Source of the DNA: JANJTB01 sp032027125
GTDB taxonomy: Bacteria > Bacteroidota > Ignavibacteria > Kapaibacteriales > UBA2268
NCBI GenBank assembly: GCA_032027125.1
Contig: JAVSMQ010000001.1
Coordinates: 4,174,117 to 4,238,116 of the forward strand
Length of the DNA stretch: 64,000 nucleotides
Direction of reading: 5' to 3'
In this document: positions 35,306 to 45,439 of the stretch, one piece after another
How the letters are laid out: each line of letters starts with the position of its first letter
How positions within the stretch are numbered: the first letter of the stretch is position 1
Program-made: the position numbers and the translations under genes
Notes under the pieces: generated by a model
What the model was told of the DNA's origin: nothing
Seen by the model: only the letters and a program-made list of their open reading frames with translations
Databases searched by the model: none

Positions 35306-38245
35306 ATGGTTCGGGTAAAACTCTATCTAATCGCTTCAGTTATTTTAATAACTTCTGCTCTTAATATGTTTAGTCAGGATAATTTTGTGACTAAGCAGGC
35401 TACTGATTCAAAAGGTTATAGCTATAAGTATGTCGAAAATGACCCGCTGAAAGCACGTATTTATGAATTGAAAAACGGATTGACAGTATTTCTTCGTCAA
35501 AACCGCGACGAGCCGAGATTGCAGACATATATTGCCGTCAAAGCAGGCTCTACCTACGACCCGAAAGAAACAACAGGACTGGCTCATTATCTCGAGCACA
35601 TGATGTTTAAGGGTTCGCAGAAAATTGCATCTACAAATTGGGAAAAAGAAAAACCTTATCTTGAGGAAATATCAAATCTATTTGAATTACATAAAGCTGC
35701 AAATGATTCTTTAAATAAGAGAATGATTTATGCAAAGATTGACAGTGTATCGCAAATCGCATCAAAATTTGCCGTTCCAAGCGAATACGATAAAATGGTG
35801 AGCAGTATCGGAGCATCAGGGACTAATGCATATACAAGTGAGGAACGCACGGTATATATAAATGATATTCCTGCTAATGAATTTGAAAAATGGCTGAAAC
35901 TTGAAAGCGAAAGATTCAGCACACTTGTTTTAAGACTATTTCATACCGAACTCGAAACGGTCTATGAAGAATTTAATATGTATCAGGATGAGGATTGGTC
36001 AAAAGCATCTGAGGCATTGAATGCTGAACTCTTTCAGGTACATCCTTACGGAACTCAGACTGTAATCGGAAAAGCCGAACATCTGAAAAATCCTTCGATG
36101 GTTAATATTCATAACTATTGGAACAAATATTATGTTCCTAATAATATGGCAATAAGTATTTCGGGCGACCTTGATTTCGAACCGACTATCGAACTTATTG
36201 ATAAATATTTCGGGCAGAAGAAAAGAGGCGATATTCAGCCGTTCAATTCCCCTGTTGAGCAGCCGATTACAAAACCCATTTTCAAAGAAGTTCTCGGTCC
36301 GAATCCAGAATTTGTAAATATTGGATTCAGATTAGGTTCGTACAATGATAAAGACCGTTATTATGCTACAATGATAGATTATATACTTAATAATTCAAAA
36401 GCCGGATTGATTGATTTAGACCTAGTAAAAAAGCAAAAAGTCCTTGAGGCTTATTCAGCCACTTCTTTCAGAATATATTACGGTGACCACACCCTTTACG
36501 GACGTCCCCGCGAAGGACAAACACTTGAAGAAGTAAAAGATTTGCTGCTCGGTGAAATTGACAAAATCAAAAGAGGTGAATTCGACGAATGGCTTATCAA
36601 GGCTATTATTAATGAATTTAAGTTAGGCAGAATCCGGCAGCAGGAATCCAATGGTGTTGCACATTCTTTTGTAAGTGTTTTTGCAAATAATTCCACCTGG
36701 GAAAATTACTGCAGATTTGTTTCCGAAATGGAGAAGATTACAAAAGCAGATATTATTGAATTTGCCAACAAAACTTACGGAAACAATTATGCTGTGGTCT
36801 ATAAACGTGTTGGCAAGGATAGTACATTAGCCAAGGTTGATAAACCGGCTATTACTTCAATTGATATGAATCGTGAAAATAATTCAGCCTTTTATCAGGA
36901 ATTTGTAAGTATCAAACAAAAACCACTTAGTCCTGTTTTTGTGAGTTACAAGGATTCGATTAAGGTTGTTAAATTGAAAAACGGTATAGAATTAAATTAT
37001 ATCCGCAATCACAACAATGATTTGTTCTCGCTGTATTTCATTCTTGATATGGGTAGCAAAAATAATCTCAAACTTCCTCTGGCTGTAAATTATCTGCCTT
37101 ACATTGGGACCAATAAATACTCACCTGAAGATTTAAGTAAAGAATTTTACAAACTCGGGATAAGTTACGGAGTATTTTCAGCCGATGAAAGAAGCTATAT
37201 TTATATTTCTGGTCTTGAGGAAAATTTGGAAAAAGGGCTTGAACTGCTTGAACATCTGATTACCGATGCCAAACCGGATAAAGAAATTTACGATAAATAT
37301 GTAGATAATATACTGAAGGAAAGAATAAACGACAAATTAGATAAAAATTCAATTCTTTGGGGAGCTTTATTTAATTATGGAATGTATGGCGGGTTTTCTC
37401 CTTTTACAAATAAATTATCCGAAAGTACTTTAAAGTCTATTGACCCTAAAGAATTAACAGATATGGTCAAGGATATTGTCAATTTTAAACAATATTCATT
37501 CTATTTCGGTAAGGATTCTATAAAAGCTGTCAGTTATATTGAAAAATATCATAAACTTCCCCTGGCTTTAAAAGATTATCCTAAACCTGTTAAATATAAT
37601 GAAATAGGTTATGATAAAAATGTTGTTTATTTTATTGATTATGATATGGTACAGTCAAATATGCTGCTTATAACTAAAGACAGATTGTTTGATAAATCGG
37701 TTATGCCCGAGGCAAGATTATTCGGAGAATTCTATGGTTCGGGATTATCATCAATAGTATTTCAGGAAATCCGCGAATCAAAGGGACTGGCATATTCAGC
37801 ATTTGCTGCTTATACAATACCGCAGAAACCTGATGAATCTCATTATATTTACGGTTTTGTAGGAACTCAGCCTGATAAACTTAAGACTGCTTCCGACGCA
37901 CTGATTGACTTACTTAATCATATTCCCAAAGCAGACAAACAATTTGAGTTGTCAAAAGAAGGCATAAAAAAGAGAATTGAATCCGAAAGAATAACTAAGT
38001 CATCAATCTTTTGGAATTATTTGTCAAATAAAGACCTGAACATTGATTACGACAGACGTAAAGATGTTTATGATAGAATTGGAGATATATCCATTGATGA
38101 TTTTGCAAAGTTTTTTGATGACAAAATTAAAGGAAAGAAATATGCATTTCTGATAATTGGCAACAAGAAATCCATTGACTTTGAAGTTTTGAAACAAATA
38201 GGGGAGGTTAAGGAACTGACTCTGGAAGAAGTTTTCAAATATTAA
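35306..38245 (+). CDS. M16-family zinc metallopeptidase (pitrilysin type)
   Basis: A 979-residue exported peptidase from the ATG at 35306, which has GAGGA upstream and starts a signal peptide ending near LNMFSQ. The frame is open to 35225. The inverted zinc motif H-x-x-E-H is at 94-98 (HYLEHMMFKG), and the third ligand Glu is in LETVYEEFNMYQDE. The second half repeats the M16 fold without the motif (FYGSGLSSIVFQEIRESKGLAYSAF), as expected for the inactive partner domain. It probably degrades peptides in the periplasm. It is a single gene that ends at a strong terminator. Confidence 0.93.
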   Translation: MVRVKLYLIASVILITSALNMFSQDNFVTKQATDSKGYSYKYVENDPLKARIYELKNGLTVFLRQNRDEPRLQTYIAVKAGSTYDPKETTGLAHYLEHMMFKGSQKIASTNWEKEKPYLEEISNLFELHKAANDSLNKRMIYAKIDSVSQIASKFAVPSEYDKMVSSIGASGTNAYTSEERTVYINDIPANEFEKWLKLESERFSTLVLRLFHTELETVYEEFNMYQDEDWSKASEALNAELFQVHPYGTQTVIGKAEHLKNPSMVNIHNYWNKYYVPNNMAISISGDLDFEPTIELIDKYFGQKKRGDIQPFNSPVEQPITKPIFKEVLGPNPEFVNIGFRLGSYNDKDRYYATMIDYILNNSKAGLIDLDLVKKQKVLEAYSATSFRIYYGDHTLYGRPREGQTLEEVKDLLLGEIDKIKRGEFDEWLIKAIINEFKLGRIRQQESNGVAHSFVSVFANNSTWENYCRFVSEMEKITKADIIEFANKTYGNNYAVVYKRVGKDSTLAKVDKPAITSIDMNRENNSAFYQEFVSIKQKPLSPVFVSYKDSIKVVKLKNGIELNYIRNHNNDLFSLYFILDMGSKNNLKLPLAVNYLPYIGTNKYSPEDLSKEFYKLGISYGVFSADERSYIYISGLEENLEKGLELLEHLITDAKPDKEIYDKYVDNILKERINDKLDKNSILWGALFNYGMYGGFSPFTNKLSESTLKSIDPKELTDMVKDIVNFKQYSFYFGKDSIKAVSYIEKYHKLPLALKDYPKPVKYNEIGYDKNVVYFIDYDMVQSNMLLITKDRLFDKSVMPEARLFGEFYGSGLSSIVFQEIRESKGLAYSAFAAYTIPQKPDESHYIYGFVGTQPDKLKTASDALIDLLNHIPKADKQFELSKEGIKKRIESERITKSSIFWNYLSNKDLNIDYDRRKDVYDRIGDISIDDFAKFFDDKIKGKKYAFLIIGNKKSIDFEVLKQIGEVKELTLEEVFKY

Positions 38246-38260
38246 TTCTAATTGCTTTAT

Positions 38261-38298
38261 AAAAAAACCGGTACCGTAAAAAGTACCGGTTTTTTTTT
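38261..38298 (+). terminator. Rho-independent terminator after the M16 gene
   Basis: AAAAACCGGTAC and GTACCGGTTTTT form a 12-bp stem with an 8-nt loop, followed by a run of T. Confidence 0.92.
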
Positions 38299-38512
38299 GT
38301 CAAAAATGATAATTTCGTACCTTTCCCGCTATAATAATTCACAAAATAGTAAGAAGTTGTATTATAACAAGATGCGTGTTGCTTTGAGTAAAATTATCAA
38401 AATATTTTACCGGAAATGAAACAATTTGTAAAAAATATCGAATTAGACATAAAATATTTATTTATTGAAACGTGGAAACCATTTTAGTTTTATCAGTTTT
38501 CAAAAAGGAAAA

Positions 38513-39148
38513 ATGGAAAAAACAGACACAAGACAAAGACTTCTGATTCTGGCGAAAGACTGGTTTATTGAACATGGCTATAAATTTGTAAAAACCGACG
38601 ATTTGGCGAAGGAACTCGGAATAAGTAAAAGAACAATCTATTCGATGTTTCCTTCTAAAGACGAAATGTTGATAGAAGCTCTAAGACTACCGATTATTGA
38701 TTTTGAGAATAAATTGGAAGAGCTGGCGCTTAGAATGATTGATGATGATAAATTCACATTTTTTGAAAATCTTATTTCATTGTGGGACCAAATAATTGAA
38801 CATTCAACTATATTTACTTTTAAATTTGATGCAGAAATAAAGAAATATCTGCCGCAATTTTATTCCGCCTGCCAAAATCAAACCAATAAAAGATTCAGTA
38901 ATTTTAAGAGAGTTTTTGAAATAGGGGTTGAAAGAGGATATTTAAAAAGTGAAATTAATATTGATGTATTTATGAATATCATGCATTTTACAATGAGTAA
39001 TATGCTGCGAAATGAAAATCTTGCAAATTTACCGCTTAATATAAAGGATGTTCTCAGACAGATTTTCATTGTTGTTTTTACCGGTGCTATGACACCGGCA
39101 GGTGCTGTAAAATTTTACGAAACAATTCCTACAGATGCTTCGACTTAA
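38513..39148 (+). CDS. TetR/AcrR-family transcriptional regulator
   Basis: A 211-residue regulator from the ATG at 38513 (MEKTDTRQRLLILAKDWFIE), which has AAAAAGGAAAA upstream; the frame extends to 38465 without family similarity. The N-terminal helix-turn-helix is clear: GYKFVKTDDLAKELGISKRT followed by IYSMFPSKDEMLIEAL. The C-terminal ligand-binding part is specific. It is encoded just before a TolC-MFP-RND pump in the same direction, the usual place for its repressor. Confidence 0.92.
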   Translation: MEKTDTRQRLLILAKDWFIEHGYKFVKTDDLAKELGISKRTIYSMFPSKDEMLIEALRLPIIDFENKLEELALRMIDDDKFTFFENLISLWDQIIEHSTIFTFKFDAEIKKYLPQFYSACQNQTNKRFSNFKRVFEIGVERGYLKSEINIDVFMNIMHFTMSNMLRNENLANLPLNIKDVLRQIFIVVFTGAMTPAGAVKFYETIPTDAST

Positions 39149-39223
39149 ACCTCTAGGGAAGAGTATATTACAAAATTCAGAAAATAAATATATTATTGAT
39201 AAATTATTAGAGTAAAAACAGTT

Positions 39224-40711
39224 ATGAGTAACATTAAATCAGTTAGTTTAAAATTATTGGCAGCATTGGCTTTGCTGATGATTTTATTCCAAACAGATTC
39301 TATTTCACAGGTCAGAAAATTGACCTTGGATGAAGCTATAAAAACTGCTCTTGAAAATAATTCAGATACAAGAATCGCAGTGATGGAAGTAAATAAAGCA
39401 AGGGCAGCAGTCAGAGAAGCTTATGGATATGCATTGCCATCTGTAGGGGTCTCAGCTAATTTTTCTCATTTTCTAGAAAAACCAATGATGGCGTTTCCTG
39501 ATTTCGGAGCATTATTAGTCAATTCAGCTAATCAATATCTGTACGATAATAAATTTACTTTTCAGAAAACCGATGGTTCGATAGCTCCGATGACATTTGA
39601 AGAATATGAGAAAAACAAGGTACCTATGGAAACGGTGCTTCAGTCATTTGCATTATCCAACAATTATGAAGCAAAAGTGGAAGTGCAGCAAATTCTCTTT
39701 AATTCCGCTGTTTTTACAGGTATTGGTGCATCCGCGAAATATTTGCAAACTTCTGAAGAAATGCTTCATAGTAAAGTTTCAAAAACTGTGCTTCAGGTAA
39801 AAAAAGCATTTTACGGGATTGTACTTGCAAAAGAAGCTGTATCAATTGCAAAATTAAGCCTCGAAAATTTTGAGAATCATCTTTCAAATGTCAGGGCGCT
39901 TTATAACGGCGGTTTAGCTGCTGAATATAATGTTCTGCAGGCTGAAGTTCAGGTTGAAAATTTTAAACCGGTAGTCCTTGATACTGAAAATGGTTTGAAG
40001 AATGCAACAGAAGGATTGAAGATGCTGTTGAAAATTGACAAAGATACGGAAATTGATGTTGACGGTAATCTAATTTATCAGGAAATAAGTGTTGCCAATG
40101 CAAATGAATTAATAGCCGAAGCAAATAAAAAAAATAAAGACATAAAAACACTTGAAAGTAAAATTGAAGTTGACGAGGCATTTGTTGACCTTGACCGCTC
40201 AGATTGGTGGCCCTCGGTTGCAGCATTCGGTAACTATTCAATTAACGGTTCATCGGATGACTTTAACTTTATGAATTACCGCCAATCAATGGTTGGTGTT
40301 GCCATAACAATGAATTTGTTTAACGGTAACAGAACTACAAATAAAGTTCAGCAGTCAAGTATTGAAAGAATGAAAACCGAAGAACAATTGTCACAGTTAA
40401 AGAATCTGATTACTCTTCAGATAAAGACAAAGTTGAATGAACTTGACAGAGTAAGACAAAACCTTATTGCTGCAGACAGGAATATAGAATTGGCTGAAAA
40501 AACCGCAAAGATTGCCAATGTAGGATTTTCAAACGGCACAAGAACACAGCTTGAGATTCTTACTGCCGAAACTCAACTGCGTCAGGCAAAAACCAACCGC
40601 ATGCAGTCAGTGTATGCTTATATCGTAACTTTATCGGAGATTGATGAATTAGTCGGTAATATCAATCCTGAATATATTAAAATGGTATTGAAAAATGAAA
40701 ACAACAAATAA
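39224..40711 (+). CDS. TolC-family outer-membrane efflux channel
   Basis: A 495-residue outer-membrane channel subunit with a signal sequence (LLAALALLMILFQTDSISQ). Two homologous OEP halves follow, typical of TolC: LTLDEAIKTALENNSDTRIA... at the start, coiled-coil helices through AVSIAKLSLENFENHLSNVRALYNGG, and the second repeat with NVGFSNGTRTQLEILTAETQLRQAK. It starts the pump genes; the adaptor follows almost without a gap. Confidence 0.92.
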   Translation: MSNIKSVSLKLLAALALLMILFQTDSISQVRKLTLDEAIKTALENNSDTRIAVMEVNKARAAVREAYGYALPSVGVSANFSHFLEKPMMAFPDFGALLVNSANQYLYDNKFTFQKTDGSIAPMTFEEYEKNKVPMETVLQSFALSNNYEAKVEVQQILFNSAVFTGIGASAKYLQTSEEMLHSKVSKTVLQVKKAFYGIVLAKEAVSIAKLSLENFENHLSNVRALYNGGLAAEYNVLQAEVQVENFKPVVLDTENGLKNATEGLKMLLKIDKDTEIDVDGNLIYQEISVANANELIAEANKKNKDIKTLESKIEVDEAFVDLDRSDWWPSVAAFGNYSINGSSDDFNFMNYRQSMVGVAITMNLFNGNRTTNKVQQSSIERMKTEEQLSQLKNLITLQIKTKLNELDRVRQNLIAADRNIELAEKTAKIANVGFSNGTRTQLEILTAETQLRQAKTNRMQSVYAYIVTLSEIDELVGNINPEYIKMVLKNENNK

Positions 40712-40733
40712 TCAAAAATTTTGGAGCTATTCA

Positions 40734-41795
40734 ATGAATTTTTCTAATATTAGGAATAATGCAAAGGTCATAACTTTTGCATGTTTTATCGCTCTTACTC
40801 TTACTTCGTGCTTAAAGGATAAACCAGAACCTCCAAAGAGTATGGAACAAATAAAAGCTGCCGATGGAATTCCTGTAACTATAACAGAAATTATTCCAAC
40901 CGGATTTACAAAAGAACTTTCATATTTCTCAACGCTCAGCGGATATAAAGAGAGTGTAGAAAGAGCAAGAGTTTCTGATCAGATTCTCAAAATTAATGCA
41001 AAAGTAGGAGATTTTGTCAGGGAAAATCAAGTAATTATGGAGTTCCCGTCAAATAATCCCGTTATGCAGTATGAACAGGCAAAAGCAGCTCTTGATAATG
41101 CAGCGACTACACTAAAAAGGATGAAGGAGTTACTTGACGCAGGTGAAATCTCACAGCAAATGGTTGATAATACCAATACACAGTATATTGTTGCAAAGAG
41201 AAATTTTGAGCAAATGAATCAAATTATTGCTGCTAAAGCACCAATATCGGGTACAATCATCTCTATGCCTGTCCGCGTTGGTGATGTACCGAAATTTGAA
41301 GCAGTTTTATTTACTGTTGCTATTACCAATAAAATGATTGCAAAAGTAAATATATCAGATCGTGAAATCGGAATGATTAAAAAAGGTATGCCGGCAGATG
41401 TAACCTGGAATGGAAATGTTTACAGAGGTACAGTGAGTTTGATTGGTCTGGAATTATCACCCTTAACACGTTCCTTTCCCGTAGAAATCGTAATAAACAA
41501 TCCTAAAAACGAACTCAAAAGCGGAATTACTGTTGATGTCAGTATAAAAATCGCTGATGATAACAATGTTATTGCTCTTGATAGAAAATTCATTCTTGAT
41601 GAAGAGGGGAAAAAATTTGTTTTTATCGAAGACGGCGGATTTGCGAAAAAGAGACAAATTTCAACAGGTAAGGAAAGCGGTGTAATGGTCGAAATTACAA
41701 ACGGTATTCAGCCCGGCGACAGATTAATATCATGCTGTACTACTTTTTTGGAAGACGGTTCAAAAATCAAAATCGAATCCATGGGGAATAAATAA
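40734..41795 (+). CDS. RND efflux periplasmic adaptor (MFP) lipoprotein
   Basis: A 353-residue adaptor. The frame is open from 40695, inside the TolC gene, but the ATG at 40734 has GGAG 8 bp upstream and starts a lipoprotein signal ending in the lipobox LTSC. The barrel-sandwich (lipoyl-like) halves appear at ARVSDQILKINAKVGDFVRE and APISGTIISMPVRVGDVPKF, flanking a coiled-coil hairpin (YEQAKAALDNAATTLKRMKE). A beta-barrel follows. It bridges the TolC channel and the RND pump. Confidence 0.9.
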   Translation: MNFSNIRNNAKVITFACFIALTLTSCLKDKPEPPKSMEQIKAADGIPVTITEIIPTGFTKELSYFSTLSGYKESVERARVSDQILKINAKVGDFVRENQVIMEFPSNNPVMQYEQAKAALDNAATTLKRMKELLDAGEISQQMVDNTNTQYIVAKRNFEQMNQIIAAKAPISGTIISMPVRVGDVPKFEAVLFTVAITNKMIAKVNISDREIGMIKKGMPADVTWNGNVYRGTVSLIGLELSPLTRSFPVEIVINNPKNELKSGITVDVSIKIADDNNVIALDRKFILDEEGKKFVFIEDGGFAKKRQISTGKESGVMVEITNGIQPGDRLISCCTTFLEDGSKIKIESMGNK

Positions 41796-44700
41796 TGTTA
41801 ATAGCAAAAATATCCATTGAAAGACCAATCATGACTTCCATGATAATTTTAGTCTTTATGTTATTTGGATATATTTCTTTTACAAGTCTGAACATGAATC
41901 AGGTACCGGAAGTTAACATACCATTCGTAACAATTCAGACGATTTATCCCGGTGCGGGACCTAAAGAAATTGAAACTCAGATAAGTAAAAAGATTGAAGA
42001 TGTGGTCGCTACTGTCAGTCAGATTAAAAGGCTTGAGTCATATTCACTTGACGGTGTGTCAATAGTTATGATTGAATTTGACCTTAACAAAAAGATTGAT
42101 GTGGCTACTCAGGAAGTTAAAGATAAAGTAGATGAAATTATTAATAATTTACCTGCCGATTCTAAGAAACCAATTATTCAAAAAGTTGACCTGCAGTCAT
42201 TTCCAATAATTGACTTAATCTTCTCAGGAAATCAGACTTCAAGGGAACTTTATGATGTTGCAAGTAAAACTCTTAAAGACAGATTTTCACAGATTGCCGG
42301 CGTGGGTAGGGTAACAATTGTCGGCGGTGAAGAAAGAGAAATCAAAGTTACTTTTGATGACAGGACTGTTTACGAAAACTCAATTTCACTGCCGCAGATG
42401 TTGAGTATATTAAGTGCTCAGAACTTCGACATTCCCGGTGGTTACTTTTCTACAAAAGGTACTGAATATACAGTCCGAATGAGCGGTGAATTCGAAAGTC
42501 TTGATGAATTGGCAAATATGGAAGTACCGACTCCTTATGGTAAGAAAAAGTTAAACCAGATTGCAATAATTGATGATGCAGCCAAAACTGTTCGGCAGAG
42601 GGCTGTTTACTTTGACAATAAAACCAAAAACCGTGACGAAAACGTAGTCCGTATGAGTTTAATCAAGGCTACTGACGGTAATGCAATAAATATTTCGAGA
42701 GATTTAAAAAAGATTCTGCCTGAAATAAATCAGATAATTCCCAAAGGTACTAAACTAACAATTGTAAATGATGATTCAAACTTTACAAAAGCAAATGTTG
42801 ATGATACAATGGGCAATATTTATATGGGTATATTGTTTACCTCGCTAATACTTTTACTTTTTCTGCATGATATCAGGTCAACGATTATTGTTGCCCTGTC
42901 AATGCCGATATCAGTTATTGCTACATTCTCGTTAGTTAAAGCATCAGGATTTTCGTTGAATATGATGTCCCTGATGGGTATTTCCGTTTCTGTCGGTGTA
43001 TTGGTATCAAACTCGATTGTTGTACTTGAAAATATTTTCCGTTACAAGGATATGGGAAGTTCAAGCAGGGAAGCGGCATATAAAGGTACAACAGAGGTAG
43101 CTGTAGCAGTACTGGCATCAACCTTGACTAATATCGTTGTATTTGTTCCATTGGCAAACATAAGTTCAATTGTTGGTGAATTTCTAATGGAAATGGCATT
43201 GACAGCTACTTATGCGACTATATTTTCTCTGATTATGTCGTTTACAATTACTCCAATGCTGGCAGCTTTGATTATACCAAACAAGCCCAAAACAGGAAGA
43301 TTAGCAAAAATATTATTACGATTTGAAGAATTACAGCAGAAAGTCTATGCCAAAATTTTAAAGTACATTTTTATACATAAATTAGTTCCAATTGCACTTT
43401 TAATAGGAATCGGTATAGTTTTTTATGTTGTGGTTATGGTGATTTATGGTCCAAGACTCGCAACTGAGTTTATGCCGATGGGTGATAACGGAAAAATCAG
43501 AATTCAGGTAAAGCTGCCTGAAGGCTCAGATTTGAAAGAAACTACTAATCTTATGAAAGAAGTCGAGAAAAGAATCAGTAAATATGATGACATTGAAAAC
43601 ATATTAACTAACATAGGTAAATCCGATGATTTGAATATCGGCACCAATTTATCCATTATGGAGGTTTATCTGAATGATGCGAAATTTAGAACTGTATCAG
43701 TTCAGGATTATGTTAACAAAATCATTAATGACCTGGCAAATTTACCAAATGCCAATATTAAGGTTGCTGTTGCCGAAAACATGGCTGGTCCCGGAGCTCC
43801 TATTGAGTTTTACCTGCTTGGACAAAACCTCGATAAGTTAGAAGTTCTTAAAGATGAAATTATGACAAAAATCAAGCCTGTCAAGGGTTTGGTAAATCTG
43901 GATAATTCTTCGAGTGCAGGAAAGCCTGAAATTACAATCACACCAAACCGCGAAAAATTAGCAGAAGTCGGTATTACTGTTAACGAAATTGCAATAACTG
44001 TAAGGGCTGCAATTGAAGGTATTGTCTCGACAAGATACAAGGATAAGGGTGAAGAGTACGATATATCGGTTACATTAAACGAAGAAGCTGTAAACAGCCC
44101 CGAAAAGATTGCCAATATTCCGATTGTAACGCCATTAGGCAGTTTTAGACTGTCACAATTGTGTGATGTTAAATTCACAACCGGTTTTACGATGGTGTTG
44201 AGACGTGATAAATATACTGCAGTAAAATTTACCGCTGATGCAGCTCAGGGTGTTCCTACAGGTAATATTATCAGTGATATTACAGATATTATTGAAGGCA
44301 AAATGAAAGACGGAACACGTCAGGGCGGGATTAAAATGCCTGTTGGATACAGAGTTAAATGGGCTGGAACTTCCGAAATGCAAATGCAGATGGTGATGGA
44401 TCTTGGTTTTGCATTTATGCTTGCAATACTGTTGACCTATATGCTGCTTGCAGCATTGTTAGAGAGTTTATGGCAGCCCGTGCTGATATTACTGACACTG
44501 CCGCTTGCATTAATCGGTGTAATTGTGTTAATGTATTATACTGATACTAACTTTGGTCTGACAGCAATGATGGGTATAATCATGCTAATCGGTATAGTAG
44601 TAAATAATGCGATACTACTGCTTGATTTTACGAATCAATTAATGCGTGAAGAAGGATTATCGGCTAAAGATGCACTTTTAAAAGCCGGTCCGTTGAAACT

Positions 44701-44935
44701 AAAACCAATTATAATGTCAACAACTGCGATAATTCTGGGTATGCTGCCTATGGCTTTAGGAATAGGTGATGCCGGTAAAGAAATGAGGATTCCGCTTGGT
44801 GTCGTATCTATAGGCGGTTTGCTTATGTCAACAGTGCTGACTCTAATAATCATACCGTCTGCATTTTATGTTAATGACGGGATGTTCAGAGTTATTAAAA
44901 GGAAATTCTTTAAAAGTAAAGTAGAAATGGCTTAG
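41795..44935 (+). CDS. RND-family efflux permease (AcrB/MexB-like)
   Basis: A 1046-residue inner-membrane, proton-driven pump, the usual family length. It starts MLIAKISIERPIMTSMIILVF, and has two sets of transmembrane helices separated by large periplasmic loops. The family signature appears at GISVSVGVLVSNSIVVLENI in the first half and GIIMLIGIVVNNAILLLDFT in the second, followed by RLKPI-like LKLKPIIMSTTAIILGMLPM. Its ATG shares one base with the adaptor stop (TAATG). HAE1-type is more likely than metal-type, but the substrate is unknown. Confidence 0.94.
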   Translation: MLIAKISIERPIMTSMIILVFMLFGYISFTSLNMNQVPEVNIPFVTIQTIYPGAGPKEIETQISKKIEDVVATVSQIKRLESYSLDGVSIVMIEFDLNKKIDVATQEVKDKVDEIINNLPADSKKPIIQKVDLQSFPIIDLIFSGNQTSRELYDVASKTLKDRFSQIAGVGRVTIVGGEEREIKVTFDDRTVYENSISLPQMLSILSAQNFDIPGGYFSTKGTEYTVRMSGEFESLDELANMEVPTPYGKKKLNQIAIIDDAAKTVRQRAVYFDNKTKNRDENVVRMSLIKATDGNAINISRDLKKILPEINQIIPKGTKLTIVNDDSNFTKANVDDTMGNIYMGILFTSLILLLFLHDIRSTIIVALSMPISVIATFSLVKASGFSLNMMSLMGISVSVGVLVSNSIVVLENIFRYKDMGSSSREAAYKGTTEVAVAVLASTLTNIVVFVPLANISSIVGEFLMEMALTATYATIFSLIMSFTITPMLAALIIPNKPKTGRLAKILLRFEELQQKVYAKILKYIFIHKLVPIALLIGIGIVFYVVVMVIYGPRLATEFMPMGDNGKIRIQVKLPEGSDLKETTNLMKEVEKRISKYDDIENILTNIGKSDDLNIGTNLSIMEVYLNDAKFRTVSVQDYVNKIINDLANLPNANIKVAVAENMAGPGAPIEFYLLGQNLDKLEVLKDEIMTKIKPVKGLVNLDNSSSAGKPEITITPNREKLAEVGITVNEIAITVRAAIEGIVSTRYKDKGEEYDISVTLNEEAVNSPEKIANIPIVTPLGSFRLSQLCDVKFTTGFTMVLRRDKYTAVKFTADAAQGVPTGNIISDITDIIEGKMKDGTRQGGIKMPVGYRVKWAGTSEMQMQMVMDLGFAFMLAILLTYMLLAALLESLWQPVLILLTLPLALIGVIVLMYYTDTNFGLTAMMGIIMLIGIVVNNAILLLDFTNQLMREEGLSAKDALLKAGPLKLKPIIMSTTAIILGMLPMALGIGDAGKEMRIPLGVVSIGGLLMSTVLTLIIIPSAFYVNDGMFRVIKRKFFKSKVEMA

Positions 44936-44963
44936 ACAAATTCTCATTTCTGCGAAATTTAAT

Positions 44964-45002
44964 AACCTTCCGAATATTTATTTATTCCGGAAGGTTTTTT
45001 TT
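44964..45002 (+). terminator. Terminator after the efflux operon
   Basis: AACCTTCCG and CGGAAGGTT form a 9-bp stem with an AT-rich loop (44964-44995), followed by eight or more T. Confidence 0.88.
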
Positions 45003-45029
45003 GTATGGTATATCTTTCATTAAATTATT

Positions 45030-45150
45030 CCAACTCTAAAGGAGTTGAATGTATATAGAAAAACACAACCCGTCGGAAATCACTTCTTTTTCAACTTTCC
45101 GAAGGTTTACTTATGGTGGTGTGCCCTGATTGTAGAAAAAGCACATCCAA
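45030..45150. repeat. Dispersed intergenic repeat (second copy)
   Basis: AACTCTAAAGGAGTTGAATG, then TATAGAAAAACACAACCC, is a diverged copy of 22408-22450; a GTAGAAAAAGCACATCC piece follows near 45132. No ORF is supported here. Confidence 0.65.
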
Positions 45151-45228
45151 ATTAATTAGTTTTTATACACAAGATTATTGACTAAATACGATTTGAATAA
45201 TAATATTTCACTTGCATTTTAAAATATT

Positions 45229-45260
45229 ATTTATTAGTTTAATATAGTTTTATTAATGAC
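45229..45260 (+). repeat. Upstream element duplicated at 49377-49409
   Basis: TTATTAGTTTAATATAG then TTTTATTAATGA lies about 180 bp upstream of the first cassette gene. An almost identical stretch lies upstream of the third cassette at 49377-49409 (about 50 bp from the gene), so flanking DNA was duplicated along with the genes. Confidence 0.65.
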
Positions 45261-45439
45261 TTTTGAAAAACAGTTTTTTGATGATAAAATATAAAAGGTA
45301 TAATTTGTGGTCTTTTTTGATGTTGATGTGTCAGTCTAAATATGAATTTGCAAGACGAAAAAATGTTTTTTGAAATATGACAATATTTTTTTCTTGAACT
45401 GCAAGGGTTCAGGAATAAACTAAATATAGGAGTTCAGCT